Shown here: positions 1 to 8,143 of the stretch, piece after piece
How the letters are laid out: the number at the start of each line of letters is the position of its first letter
Position numbering within the stretch: position 1 is the stretch's first letter
Assembly: GCA_019359175.1 (NCBI GenBank)
Contig: JAHHHU010000004.1
Span: 269,876 to 333,875, forward strand
Reading direction: 5' to 3'
DNA from: Phormidium tanganyikae FI6-MK23
Lineage (GTDB): Bacteria > Cyanobacteriota > Cyanobacteriia > Leptolyngbyales > Leptolyngbyaceae
DNA length: 64,000 nt
The notes under the pieces: model-generated
Databases searched by the model: none
The model's input: only the letters and a program-made list of their open reading frames with translations
Told to the model about the DNA's origin: nothing
Position numbers and translations under genes: made by a program

Positions 1-1
1 C

Positions 2-235
2 CAAAACCTAGCCCAATGTTTGGGAAATAGAGCGCGCCCACCCTACTATGCGGCTGAAGAATTGTGTTCAATTGGTTCAGGAGCGGTGGAATCGTTAGTG
101 AAACAAATTGACCGTCGGTTGCAGCTTTCTGGCAGTCGATGGAAAGAGGAACATATCCCGAAAGTCCTTGCACAACGCTGCGCCTACTTGAATGAGCAAT
201 TGAATCCTGATACCTTTACTCTCTCAAGAAGGTGA
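2..235 (+). CDS. Transposase C-terminal fragment (ISKra4-like), runs off the left edge
   Basis: The frame is open to the first bases of the window, so this is the 3' end of a longer gene. The visible residues include GSGAVESLVKQIDRRLQLSG followed by W-K-E-E, then a CAYLN motif near the end. This is the typical C-terminus of cyanobacterial ISKra4-type DDE transposases. About 10 bases past the stop lies GTGACACGCTCCC, which I take as the inverted-repeat end of the element (inference). The insertion abuts the last tail gene of the prophage, so it probably truncates the prophage at its left side. Assignment to a transposase is fairly secure; the exact IS family is less so. Confidence 0.65.
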   Translation, partial: QNLAQCLGNRARPPYYAAEELCSIGSGAVESLVKQIDRRLQLSGSRWKEEHIPKVLAQRCAYLNEQLNPDTFTLSRR

Positions 236-275
236 CACGCTCCCGTCGATTAGTAGCTCGATCCGCCCAGCTAAA

Positions 276-797
276 TCAGCCCTCTACCTCGCTGCTTTCG
301 AGCCTCAGCGAAAAGTGATTCGCTTCTAGCTTTTGATTTAGCGAATCTAGTTCCTCAGATGTGAAGTCACCGATCGCTGCAATCCCGCGCATGGCTTCCC
401 GCAGTTCAGCGATCGCAAATGCTAAATCCGGTAAGCTCTGGGTCGAAGTCAACGTGCCATAGAGCAACGTCCACGCTGCATTTGCTCTGACCGTTCGACC
501 GGCAGCAGTAAACGACTTTTGCCAAATCAGAGTACCGCGCAGGGAATCGATCAGTCCCGTCCAGTTTTCAGTCACAGGCGCGGTGAACTCAGGAAGCGTC
601 CACTGATTGTTTTGCCAGAAATGCAAATCTGAAGGCCGCGCGGGTTTGATTTGAATTTCAAACCCATCCCAGAAAAGCATCTCAGCAGGCAAGTCATCGA
701 CTCCTTTAACAACTTGAAAACCCGCAAGCTCCAATGTCGGATCGTCGGTCGTGCCACAGATTTGATTTTGATTCTTTTGGATTAGAAAGTACTGCAT
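276..797 (-). CDS. Tail fibre assembly-like hypothetical protein
   Basis: This 173-residue protein follows the Gly-rich fibre gene by 7 bases and is the last gene of the late operon. The N-terminal half is rich in Trp, Phe and Pro (MQYFLIQKNQNQICG, then FWDGFEIQ and WQNNQWTLPEF), and the C-terminal half is predicted helical and acidic. Small proteins encoded directly downstream of fibre genes are often fibre-assembly chaperones or XkdW-like proteins. The role is inferred from position only, since I recognise no diagnostic motif. No signal peptide or membrane segment is seen. Confidence 0.6.
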   Translation of the reverse strand: MQYFLIQKNQNQICGTTDDPTLELAGFQVVKGVDDLPAEMLFWDGFEIQIKPARPSDLHFWQNNQWTLPEFTAPVTENWTGLIDSLRGTLIWQKSFTAAGRTVRANAAWTLLYGTLTSTQSLPDLAFAIAELREAMRGIAAIGDFTSEELDSLNQKLEANHFSLRLESSEVEG

Positions 798-804
798 ATT
801 TTTT

Positions 805-2154
805 TTAGATTGGGATGATGTTTCTGACCTGAAGCTGCCCTACACTGCCAGCCTGTCCCGGCCCGCCGCCCAGCCCAGCAAAACTGCCGCCACTAACAGA
901 GCCGTTTACCGCAGTCGCAATCGTGGAAACCCCGCCGTTTAGGTTGATTGCCGCTCCGGTCAAATTCACCGTTGGAGCCGTCGTCACGAGCCATCCACCG
1001 CCACCGCCACCCGCCGTTTGAAAGGTTGAGGCATCAGGATATCCCGTTCCCCCGTCACCGCCCTTGACTGATAGCTGAGATCCGGCAGACGCTACGACCG
1101 ATCTCAGGCTCTTGAGCCAGATCAAGCCACCTGAGCCACCGCCCGCGCCCGTGATCAAGCCACCTGGAAACCCAGTCAAAGCCCCTCCTGCAAAGTTCAA
1201 TACTGAGGAGTTACCCTGACCATTTTCACCATTCGCCGTAATTGTCCCAGTGACCGTGATCGTGCCTGCCGCTTCGATAATCAAGCAGCCGCCGCCATTG
1301 CCGCCGCGCGGAGTTCTCATCGCGATGCCTCCAGCCAGATTCGCAATGAAGCTCCCAGCCCCGCCACTTCCCACGGGCGAGGTAAAGTAAGAGTAAGTAT
1401 TTGTGCTTATAGAGTTAACTGAAGCCCCGCCCCCGACTCCAGCGCCGATATAGTTCGGATAGCTTTGCGGAGCGAAAACGCCGTAATGTCCGCTCCCGCC
1501 CGCAATCGGCGCAGTCACGACTACATTTCCGCTGATCGTCACATTGCCTGAGCAAAAGAGGGTTGCACCGCCCGCAATCGTTAACGTCGCACCCGCGCTC
1601 ACCGTGAAATTCTGAAACCAGTTCTCGCCACTCAGGGTCGCTGTGCCCGAAGAGAGCGTATAACTTCCTTGCTCGCCTGATCCACCAAAGATTCGGATGG
1701 ACTGCGCGATCGGTAGAACCTGAAAGCGTGGGCGAAGATCTTCGACTGCCCCAACAATCTGAACGTTATTCGTGAGAGCTCTTGCCAACATCACACTCCG
1801 CACCGGGCGAATTGTGGAGGATTGCACCAATCCGGCTGAGTTAACGAAGACAAAACCCGTGCTGTTGGGAGCTAAACTAAGCTGCCCCGGCGCGATCGTT
1901 AAAACCTCTCCGCTCGGCAGCACTACGACTCCGCCCTCATAGTCCACGACCAGCCCATTCGCAGCGGTGACTCGCAAGACATTTTGAAAAGCAGTCCAGT
2001 TCGCTTTGATATTTCCCGGCGCATTGCTCAAGGCACTGTCGGTTAGAGGTGGATAGCTGCCATCCACATCCGTGCCGTTGAAGTCGATCGCTTGCATTGC
2101 ATTGAACCAGGCTGCCGGAACCCGTCGCCCTCGACTGAAATTCGTCTTCGCCAT
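805..2154 (-). CDS. Glycine-rich phage tail fibre protein
   Basis: The 449-residue protein has an N-terminal region (about 1-150) with the look of a baseplate-anchoring domain, including RRVPAAWFNAMQAIDFNG. From about 160 to the end it is a Gly/Ser/Thr/Val-rich repetitive sequence with runs such as GAGGGSGGLIWLKS and TAGGGGGGWLVTT. Such low-complexity Gly-rich sheets are typical of elongated phage fibre shafts and tips, including polyglycine-sandwich adhesins. It lies downstream of the GH74-like gene and upstream of the putative fibre chaperone. A role in host-surface binding is likely; the receptor is unknown. Confidence 0.7.
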   Translation of the reverse strand: MAKTNFSRGRRVPAAWFNAMQAIDFNGTDVDGSYPPLTDSALSNAPGNIKANWTAFQNVLRVTAANGLVVDYEGGVVVLPSGEVLTIAPGQLSLAPNSTGFVFVNSAGLVQSSTIRPVRSVMLARALTNNVQIVGAVEDLRPRFQVLPIAQSIRIFGGSGEQGSYTLSSGTATLSGENWFQNFTVSAGATLTIAGGATLFCSGNVTISGNVVVTAPIAGGSGHYGVFAPQSYPNYIGAGVGGGASVNSISTNTYSYFTSPVGSGGAGSFIANLAGGIAMRTPRGGNGGGCLIIEAAGTITVTGTITANGENGQGNSSVLNFAGGALTGFPGGLITGAGGGSGGLIWLKSLRSVVASAGSQLSVKGGDGGTGYPDASTFQTAGGGGGGWLVTTAPTVNLTGAAINLNGGVSTIATAVNGSVSGGSFAGLGGGPGQAGSVGQLQVRNIIPI

Positions 2155-2251
2155 AAAAAGACTCCAAACTAAACTCTATAAGTCAAATGAGATTTCTGAA
2201 ACGATGTTTAGGTCGTCCAGATTGTTGAAAATCAAAAAGAAACTCTATCCG

Positions 2252-4525
2252 TCAAGGTGCAGGAGTCGGTAAAGTCGTACCGGGAAGCAATGCGTACTGG
2301 TGTGCTCTCCCGCTAGCCGAGATGTAAAGTAGATTGGCAATGCGAGGGTCAGCGGCTAAATGCACCATGCCGTTAATCCGAGTCAACGCCGGATCAGAAA
2401 CCCGCTGCCAAGTTTGCCCTAGGTCAACCGAGCGATACAAGGCATCCTGAGTCGCACCGCCGACCCGACCAAAGATGTAAACGTAGTAAGGAATTGAACC
2501 TTCACCCACTCCGATCGCCACAAACTCTGCGGAGTCTACCGTACTGACTACCCCCACGGTTTGACCGCCATCTGTGGAGCGCCACAATTTATTCGTCTTG
2601 GAGTCGAGTTGTTCCGTATCTTTCGCAAACGAGAACCAGACATCATTATCAGCAAATGGGTTAGGCGCGATCGTCACCTTAATTCGATAGGTGGGAAACT
2701 GTCCTCGGCTGGTTCGCGTCCAGGTTGCCCCAGCATCATTACTCACGTACAACAAACCTTCCCAAGTTGACTCAAGATAGTAGAATCGCCCGTTAATTCG
2801 CTTGTCGGATTCAAGTACTCCTGAGCGCACTCTGGCATTGATATTGTTCGCCCAACTTGAAAACAAATTTGCTCCTGTCCCAGCCATCTTACAGATTTGC
2901 CAGGTGTCGCCCCCATCGATGGTGTAGTGGGGGTTGAAGTTACGCGGAACCCAGACCATGCGATCTGTGCCTCGACGATCTACGGCAATTTGACCCGCAT
3001 GACCGCGCTCGGTTAACTGGGATGTTGGATTAAGTCGAGTCGGCACAGAGCCAAATGCTTGCCAGGTTTCTCCATGGTCGTTGGTTTTTCCATACATCGG
3101 AATCCAATCTACAACCTGGTGATACCCGACAAAAGCAGCTTGTTGAGGATTCGCCCACGCCACATCGATCGCGCTACAGCCCGTCGTCGAATCCAGCGGA
3201 GCAGGGAAGGTTGCTGTACCTTCTGGGACAATCCAAGTCGGTGTTCCAGCGGGTACAGGAATTCCAGTCGCTGCAATGTTCTTCGTAGCCGGGGCATCCA
3301 AGTTACTTTGCTTAAACCCCAACTTATCCATTCCGGCGGTGTAAATGTAAAAGTTATTTAGCGGGGTGGGAACTGGACGAGTCATTACGCCCACAAACTG
3401 CTCCAGACCCAACATTTCCCACGCCCAAGTCGGAACTGCCAGATTCGAGTTAAACGACCGTGCGACTCCAAACCCGTTTGTGAACCAAGCGTTATTCGCA
3501 TTGGCGGGATCAAAAGCAATTGAGACGACAAGGTTATTTGCGAGCGTTGTGGTCATGTAGCCGGGAGCCGAAACGTTCTGGGGAAACCGCAAGTCAGCAT
3601 CGCAGCGCGTCCAGTTTACCCCTTGGTTATTTGACTTCCAGATTTTCGTGTTTCCTGAAACAAGAATCTGATTCCCATCTGGGTGAACAGCAATTCCAGA
3701 CAATGCACCTGCCCCAGGAGGTGTTACATTTGTCCAGGCTCCATCTCGATAGCGCTGGAGGTTTCCACGCGAGCCAAACTGGTTTCGTTCCCCAAACACG
3801 CAGTATAAATCGCCGTTCGCAGCAATTGCAGCTCTTAACGGCTCCATCTGAATGTTACCGGTTGTCGTATTGGAAATATTTGTCCAAGTTCCCCCAACCG
3901 TAGACCGTCGCCATACTCCAGAGCCATAAGCGCCAACGTAAACAACCGGAGTTTCGACACCGCTTGTTCCTGAAGATTTGTCGTGCAGAACCCAAGTAAA
4001 TCCAGGCTTGTCGGTGCGGGTTAAACCACCCCAAAACAGGGTTGTCGGTAGGGGCAAACCCGTAACTTGTTCCCAAGCCGCGCTGCCTCGCTTCACCCAT
4101 ACCCCGTCATTCCGAGAGCCGAACCAAATATTCTCAGGCTTATTCGGATCAACGGCTAACCGCTCACCCGTCTCTGCTCGAAACTCACCATTCGGTTCAA
4201 TTTTGACGTTCGATGCTTGTAGACCCGTGGGTGTCCAGTTCACACCTTTGTCTGTGGATCTCCAAACTTCTCCAATGTAGCTCCAGACATTACCATCGTT
4301 TGTATTCTGTTTCCAAAAAGCCGCGTAGACAATATTGGGATTGGTTGGGTCAACCGCAAGCGATTCGACTCCTTCCGCGCGGGCGTTTGTTGGAAACCTC
4401 TCAAACATATAGATCCAGTCGAGGTCTGTTCGATCAAAGCGGTAAACACCGCCCGTATCAGTTCGGACGTACAAATCGAAAGGAGCTAGGGGTGAAATAC
4501 TAATTCCGGTGACGAATCCTGACAT
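2252..4525 (-). CDS. GH74/BNR-like beta-propeller tail protein, possible polysaccharide depolymerase
   Basis: The 757-residue protein begins GFVTGISISP, then LYVRTDTGGVYRFD, then GVESLAVDPTNPNIVYAA, then ERLAVDPNKPENIWFG. This order matches the start of GH74 xyloglucanase-type twin propellers, in which the Asp of the RTD(I/T)GG segment is a catalytic candidate. Repeated Asp-box-like turns (STDKGVNW, SNNQGVNW, SNDAGATW, STDGGQT, SVDLGQTW) mark successive blades along the whole length. There is no signal peptide. Position between a wedge-adjacent gene and the fibre gene indicates a structural tail protein that binds or cuts host polysaccharide. The second catalytic acid could not be assigned, so it may be only a binding propeller. 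Confidence 0.7.
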   Translation of the reverse strand: MSGFVTGISISPLAPFDLYVRTDTGGVYRFDRTDLDWIYMFERFPTNARAEGVESLAVDPTNPNIVYAAFWKQNTNDGNVWSYIGEVWRSTDKGVNWTPTGLQASNVKIEPNGEFRAETGERLAVDPNKPENIWFGSRNDGVWVKRGSAAWEQVTGLPLPTTLFWGGLTRTDKPGFTWVLHDKSSGTSGVETPVVYVGAYGSGVWRRSTVGGTWTNISNTTTGNIQMEPLRAAIAANGDLYCVFGERNQFGSRGNLQRYRDGAWTNVTPPGAGALSGIAVHPDGNQILVSGNTKIWKSNNQGVNWTRCDADLRFPQNVSAPGYMTTTLANNLVVSIAFDPANANNAWFTNGFGVARSFNSNLAVPTWAWEMLGLEQFVGVMTRPVPTPLNNFYIYTAGMDKLGFKQSNLDAPATKNIAATGIPVPAGTPTWIVPEGTATFPAPLDSTTGCSAIDVAWANPQQAAFVGYHQVVDWIPMYGKTNDHGETWQAFGSVPTRLNPTSQLTERGHAGQIAVDRRGTDRMVWVPRNFNPHYTIDGGDTWQICKMAGTGANLFSSWANNINARVRSGVLESDKRINGRFYYLESTWEGLLYVSNDAGATWTRTSRGQFPTYRIKVTIAPNPFADNDVWFSFAKDTEQLDSKTNKLWRSTDGGQTVGVVSTVDSAEFVAIGVGEGSIPYYVYIFGRVGGATQDALYRSVDLGQTWQRVSDPALTRINGMVHLAADPRIANLLYISASGRAHQYALLPGTTLPTPAP

Positions 4526-4551
4526 AGAAAGTTAGGGGGTAGGGTTAAAAA

Positions 4552-5211
4552 TTAGACAATAAAAACGGGCTGCGAACTGCCGTTCGATCGCAACTTTGTA
4601 TTCGTCGAGTAGAACCAGAAATTGGGTGTCGGTGCGGGGGTCGGGCTTGTTGATCCAGAAGCTCCCGCTTCGCCCCTCGCAGCAATCAATTGCCAGAACA
4701 CCGAGTTACTGCTCGGCGTGTTACCCTTCGTTGGATTCGAATTTACATAGAGATACGAGCCACCACCAAAGGATACTAACGACCCTTCTGAGTAAAAAAT
4801 AGCTGGGCTGTAGTTTCCTTCTGGTCTAAACCACCGCAGCGTAGATGCATATCCAGGGTCACTCACGAGCAGTTGAGCGATTCTTCGTAAGCCTGCGGGA
4901 AGTAAATCTGTCTGAGCGCCGATTGGAATCAATTCCCAAAAGTCACACTCCACCACATTCGGCACAATCGCACTAAAAGCGGGAATAACAAGTCCTCTGC
5001 TATCTCGAATCTCAAAGCGGTAAGTAATTTGACTCGTCTCGCTTTGCGGTAATGTAATATCGATTTCGCCCGCTGCTGAAATTTGATAGTCACGCGGCTT
5101 TGGAACTAGCATCGTGTCACCATCGAGTAGCGGTGCGTCTAGAGTCACTCTCAGCGACCCCCCAAACGCAACGCCCCCCGAATCGGTTAACTTTCCCTTA
5201 ATTATCGTCAT
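4552..5211 (-). CDS. Tail fibre connector/adaptor-like protein
   Basis: The 219-residue protein starts four bases inside the end of the gpI-like gene (ATG overlap), so it is translationally coupled to the baseplate genes. Residues 1-110 look like a beta-sandwich domain of the type that joins fibres to the baseplate (LTDSGGVAFGGSLRVTLDAP, then PNVVECDFWELIPIG). After about residue 120 there is a short segment with W-F-R-P-E-G-N-Y and S-V-F-W-Q-L, reminiscent of carbohydrate-binding modules, and a Ser/Pro-rich linker. No enzymatic motif is seen. The function is inferred from context. Confidence 0.6.
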   Translation of the reverse strand: MTIIKGKLTDSGGVAFGGSLRVTLDAPLLDGDTMLVPKPRDYQISAAGEIDITLPQSETSQITYRFEIRDSRGLVIPAFSAIVPNVVECDFWELIPIGAQTDLLPAGLRRIAQLLVSDPGYASTLRWFRPEGNYSPAIFYSEGSLVSFGGGSYLYVNSNPTKGNTPSSNSVFWQLIAARGEAGASGSTSPTPAPTPNFWFYSTNTKLRSNGSSQPVFIV

Positions 5212-5813
5212 GGTAAAATCGCATCCTCTTCATCAAAGATTGGGTCGCCGCAACAGCTAAAATCCGCATAAAATCCGTCGTAAACCACATCGGAATCGCA
5301 GTAAGCCGCGCCGTAGAGTCGGTTCAGTTTTCGCGCCAAATTAAACTCAGATCCAAGTTCTAAAGGCAGTCTCACAAAGTAGCGATATTCAGGTTCACCA
5401 AGGTCAGCGTCTAAGACACTGATCTCCGCGAGGAATTCAGTTTCTTGCCAGACATCAAAGCGATCGCCTAAAAAGAGTTGCAGCACAAATTCCAGTACTT
5501 GTTGAGTTCCTCGCCGCCGCCAGAGATAGTTCAACCCATTGCGAATCAAGACTCGCTTGGTTGCGGGAGCCCAGGTTGAATCCCAGTAGTCCCCTGTAAA
5601 GCCGCTCAACGCTGCGAGATAATCTAGCCACTGTTCATCGCAAGTATCAGGATCGAGTTGGCGCAGCGCTACGTCATCAATTCGGGCTTTAAGTTCAATC
5701 AGAAATCGATCCCAAGTGCCGGAAAGCCAACCGCTTACTCCGTTCTCTTGATAGACTTCCGGTAGATTGCCAGTGAAAGGAACCCCGTCTCGCCAAGCTT
5801 TAGGATCAGACAT
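5208..5813 (-). CDS. Baseplate wedge protein, gpI-like (tail protein I)
   Basis: The 201-residue protein lies immediately after the gpJ homologue and overlaps it by 8 bases, the standard J-I order of P2-like baseplates. The middle carries DRFLIELKARIDDVALRQLD and EQWLDYLAALSGF, followed by a tryptophan-rich RVLIRNGLNYLWRRRGTQQV segment. These fit phage tail protein I, which helps link wedges to fibres. A cysteine-containing acidic C-terminus (FSCCGDPIFDEEDAI) is unusual and not explained. Confidence 0.75.
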   Translation of the reverse strand: MSDPKAWRDGVPFTGNLPEVYQENGVSGWLSGTWDRFLIELKARIDDVALRQLDPDTCDEQWLDYLAALSGFTGDYWDSTWAPATKRVLIRNGLNYLWRRRGTQQVLEFVLQLFLGDRFDVWQETEFLAEISVLDADLGEPEYRYFVRLPLELGSEFNLARKLNRLYGAAYCDSDVVYDGFYADFSCCGDPIFDEEDAILP

Positions 5814-7104
5814 CAGGAACCCCTCCTGTCATCGAATTATCCTCACCGAATGCGTGGGTGTAGAAGATCTGATCTTGGGTAAATGCTTCAAAATAGCCGC
5901 CTGTGAGTCGGGGGAGCGACTTTGCATTCGGCAGCAGGATATCTTGACCTAGCCCGTTCAACACAACCGAGTTAACGCGCCGCACCCCGAGAACATTCCG
6001 CAGTACGAATTCCAGGTCATTGAGGTTGACGTAATCGGATTCTGCATAGGTTGTAGGGCTGAGAAAAGCTTGCAGAGCGCCGCGCATCTCATCGAAGACA
6101 TCCTCTGGATCAAATCCGTCAAAGATCTGAACAATCGCTTTGACTTCAATTTGAATGAGTTCGACTGGAGTGAAGTAGACCGTAGTTCCTAATGGAACCA
6201 ATCCACTCAATCGGGCTTGGATATCATTGCACTCAGCTTCACTCGGTAGAGACTGATCGCTCCTGACTCCGAATACATGAACGCTGCCGATTTGATAGGT
6301 AATACCGTCTGCGCCGATCAGCGGAAGTGCGATCGCTCGACTGCCTGACCCTAAGAAATCTTCTGCCACCCGTTCGTAGTCACTCTTGACGATCAAGGTA
6401 TCGCGCCGCCGAATCGCTTCTAAGGCACGAGACTCAACCTGCTCCAGGGACTCAGGATTACTCCCGCCGAATGCTGCCTCTAAATTCCGAACTTCGCTTA
6501 AGTTGGCGTAAGGAACGGTGAACAAGGTTAATACCCCTGCGGGAACATTCCCGACTTCCCCGACCTGGGTGCATTCTGCAATCACTGATCCAGAACTGTT
6601 GCCGGGTGTGATAACTAAAGCTTCTAAGGTGACAAAGGTGAGATCGATGTCGTTCGAGCTAAGGAGTGTTGCATCCGGTCGCACCTCAAAGCCTGCTGGA
6701 ATCTGATAGCTGCTTGTGATTGCGGTTGAGAGTATGAAGGTTAGTTCTACCCGCGCCCGCTGTCCGAGTGACCGCTGAACCCCCGCTAAACGAAGGTAAG
6801 CAACGGCTAAGGCTCTCGGTAGTTTGTTGACATACCAAAGGATTTCAGACCCTAGCCGCGCTAAAGTTCGATTGAAAACTGCTAAGGGATTGTGGGTCGT
6901 GGTATCGTTCAGCCGCCCGCCCGATCGATTAAACCCATCGAGCATCGACTCCTCAGCCAGTTCTTCCTCATTTCGCGGGTCTAGAACCGGATAAGGAATC
7001 AAACTACCTTCATCACTGGAGTTTGTATTTGGATTAAATGTAACAGAGGTGTCGGTCATAGTCGGAGGGAGATTGCGGGTTGAGGAATATTCGAGATCGA
7101 CCAA
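5806..7104 (-). CDS. Baseplate assembly protein J (gp6-like wedge)
   Basis: The 432-residue protein has the hallmarks of baseplate J/gp6: an N-terminal helical region, a central GSVIAECTQVGEVGNVPAG turn followed by VRNLEAAFGGSNPESLEQ and RALEAIRRRDTLIVKSDYE, and a C-terminal VPLGTTVYFTPVELIQIEVK segment. The conserved G-G-(S/T)-(N/D)-x-E-(S/T) motif is characteristic of the family. In P2 this protein forms the wedge that surrounds the hub. It overlaps the gp25-like gene by 49 bases if the first ATG is used, so the true start may be the internal ATG at 7059 (MTDTSVTFNPN). Confidence 0.88.
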   Translation of the reverse strand: MVDLEYSSTRNLPPTMTDTSVTFNPNTNSSDEGSLIPYPVLDPRNEEELAEESMLDGFNRSGGRLNDTTTHNPLAVFNRTLARLGSEILWYVNKLPRALAVAYLRLAGVQRSLGQRARVELTFILSTAITSSYQIPAGFEVRPDATLLSSNDIDLTFVTLEALVITPGNSSGSVIAECTQVGEVGNVPAGVLTLFTVPYANLSEVRNLEAAFGGSNPESLEQVESRALEAIRRRDTLIVKSDYERVAEDFLGSGSRAIALPLIGADGITYQIGSVHVFGVRSDQSLPSEAECNDIQARLSGLVPLGTTVYFTPVELIQIEVKAIVQIFDGFDPEDVFDEMRGALQAFLSPTTYAESDYVNLNDLEFVLRNVLGVRRVNSVVLNGLGQDILLPNAKSLPRLTGGYFEAFTQDQIFYTHAFGEDNSMTGGVPDV

Positions 7105-7409
7105 TCGATGCGGAGATCGAGCAAGCCGTTTTCACCGAATTGACCAGAGCAACGAATGTCCAGCGTTGGGTAGTCAGGTAACAGTAAGGCTCTTAATCGG
7201 GCTTCAGTATCTCGAACGATCGCGCCCGCATCAGGTAGGGAATCAAATAATCGATTTGGTACGCCATAGTTAGGCAAGGTTAAATACTCGCCCGGTTCAA
7301 TCGTGAGAACGTGCATAATGGCATTTCTCACGACGTCTGAATCTTCAGACACCGCAAGCCCGCCGCCAGAGAGTTCTAGCGGGAATCGGATCGAACGAAT
7401 GGTGGTCAT
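7056..7409 (-). CDS. Baseplate wedge protein, gp25/gpW-like
   Basis: The 117-residue protein contains the gp25-like core: a basic N-terminus with RSIRFPLELSGGGLAV, then VRNAIMHVLTIEPGEYLTLP, a N-Y-G-V/L turn and ALLLPDYPTLDI. The E-P-G-E-x-x-x-x-P-x-Y-G pattern is the family signature. In T4 and P2 the homologue initiates sheath polymerisation at the baseplate. The start overlaps the stop of the spike gene by one base, consistent with translational coupling. Confidence 0.88.
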   Translation of the reverse strand: MTTIRSIRFPLELSGGGLAVSEDSDVVRNAIMHVLTIEPGEYLTLPNYGVPNRLFDSLPDAGAIVRDTEARLRALLLPDYPTLDIRCSGQFGENGLLDLRIDWSISNIPQPAISLRL

Positions 7410-8119
7410 CAGTAGCCTCGTTGAACTAACGTATCGCCATCCGAATCGAGACCGCCCAAGGTCACAGCGGACTGACCGTTTAGCGTGAAATCAGCCAGGT
7501 TTACGATTTGAATCGCTGCACCATTCGCATCCCAAGCCCACTCCGCTCCGTCAGCACCTCCGCCCAACACCCATTTCTGACCAGAAGCCGCGCCTACCAC
7601 GACAAAGCCTGCTTCATTTAGTTCTAAATAAGCGCCCGCCGTGTTCTGTAATCGGATCGACCTGCCGCAATCAATCGTGAAATCATCGCCTGTCGTAGTC
7701 TTGCTTTGCTGCTTAATGTCGATCTCAGACTTACCTTGAATCGTAGTCTTCACATCCCCGTCGATTTCTTGGTAGCTATCCAATGCGGCATCGCCTTTAT
7801 CGAGTGCGGGGTTGGGACTATTGATCACTGTGCCGAGGCAGATCAGCGCATGGGGATTCCCTTGGATCGCCCCGACTAAGACCGTTTGACCCACGCGCGG
7901 CAGCGGATCGTCGATACTGGGGCTTAACTGAAGTCTTCGTACCCAATCGCTTTCCAGCCCAGGTTTAGAAGCCAGAGTCACTTTGATGCGACGATTTCCA
8001 GTCGGGTCGCGATTCGAGGTAACGACAGCTAGTTCTAGGTAGAGATTGCGCCCGTTTAACTCTGCTGCCGCCCGAGCCGCAACGTTGGCGTTATTGAGAG
8101 CATTGAAGATGTTATCCAT
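7409..8119 (-). CDS. Baseplate spike protein, gpV/gp5-like
   Basis: The 236-residue protein has an N-terminal OB-fold region (residues about 25-105) with NRRIKVTLASKPGLESDWVR and LPRVGQTVLVGAIQGNPHAL, then a beta-rich stalk with DGDVKTTIQGKSEIDIKQ and repeated short strands. This matches the central membrane-piercing spike of contractile tails. It lies between the hub gene and the gp25 gene, the expected place. No metal-binding HxH tip motif is visible, so a separate PAAR tip might be supplied elsewhere. Confidence 0.82.
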   Translation of the reverse strand: MDNIFNALNNANVAARAAAELNGRNLYLELAVVTSNRDPTGNRRIKVTLASKPGLESDWVRRLQLSPSIDDPLPRVGQTVLVGAIQGNPHALICLGTVINSPNPALDKGDAALDSYQEIDGDVKTTIQGKSEIDIKQQSKTTTGDDFTIDCGRSIRLQNTAGAYLELNEAGFVVVGAASGQKWVLGGGADGAEWAWDANGAAIQIVNLADFTLNGQSAVTLGGLDSDGDTLVQRGY

Positions 8120-8143
8120 GAATCTCTTGATGTGTGAGCCGCA

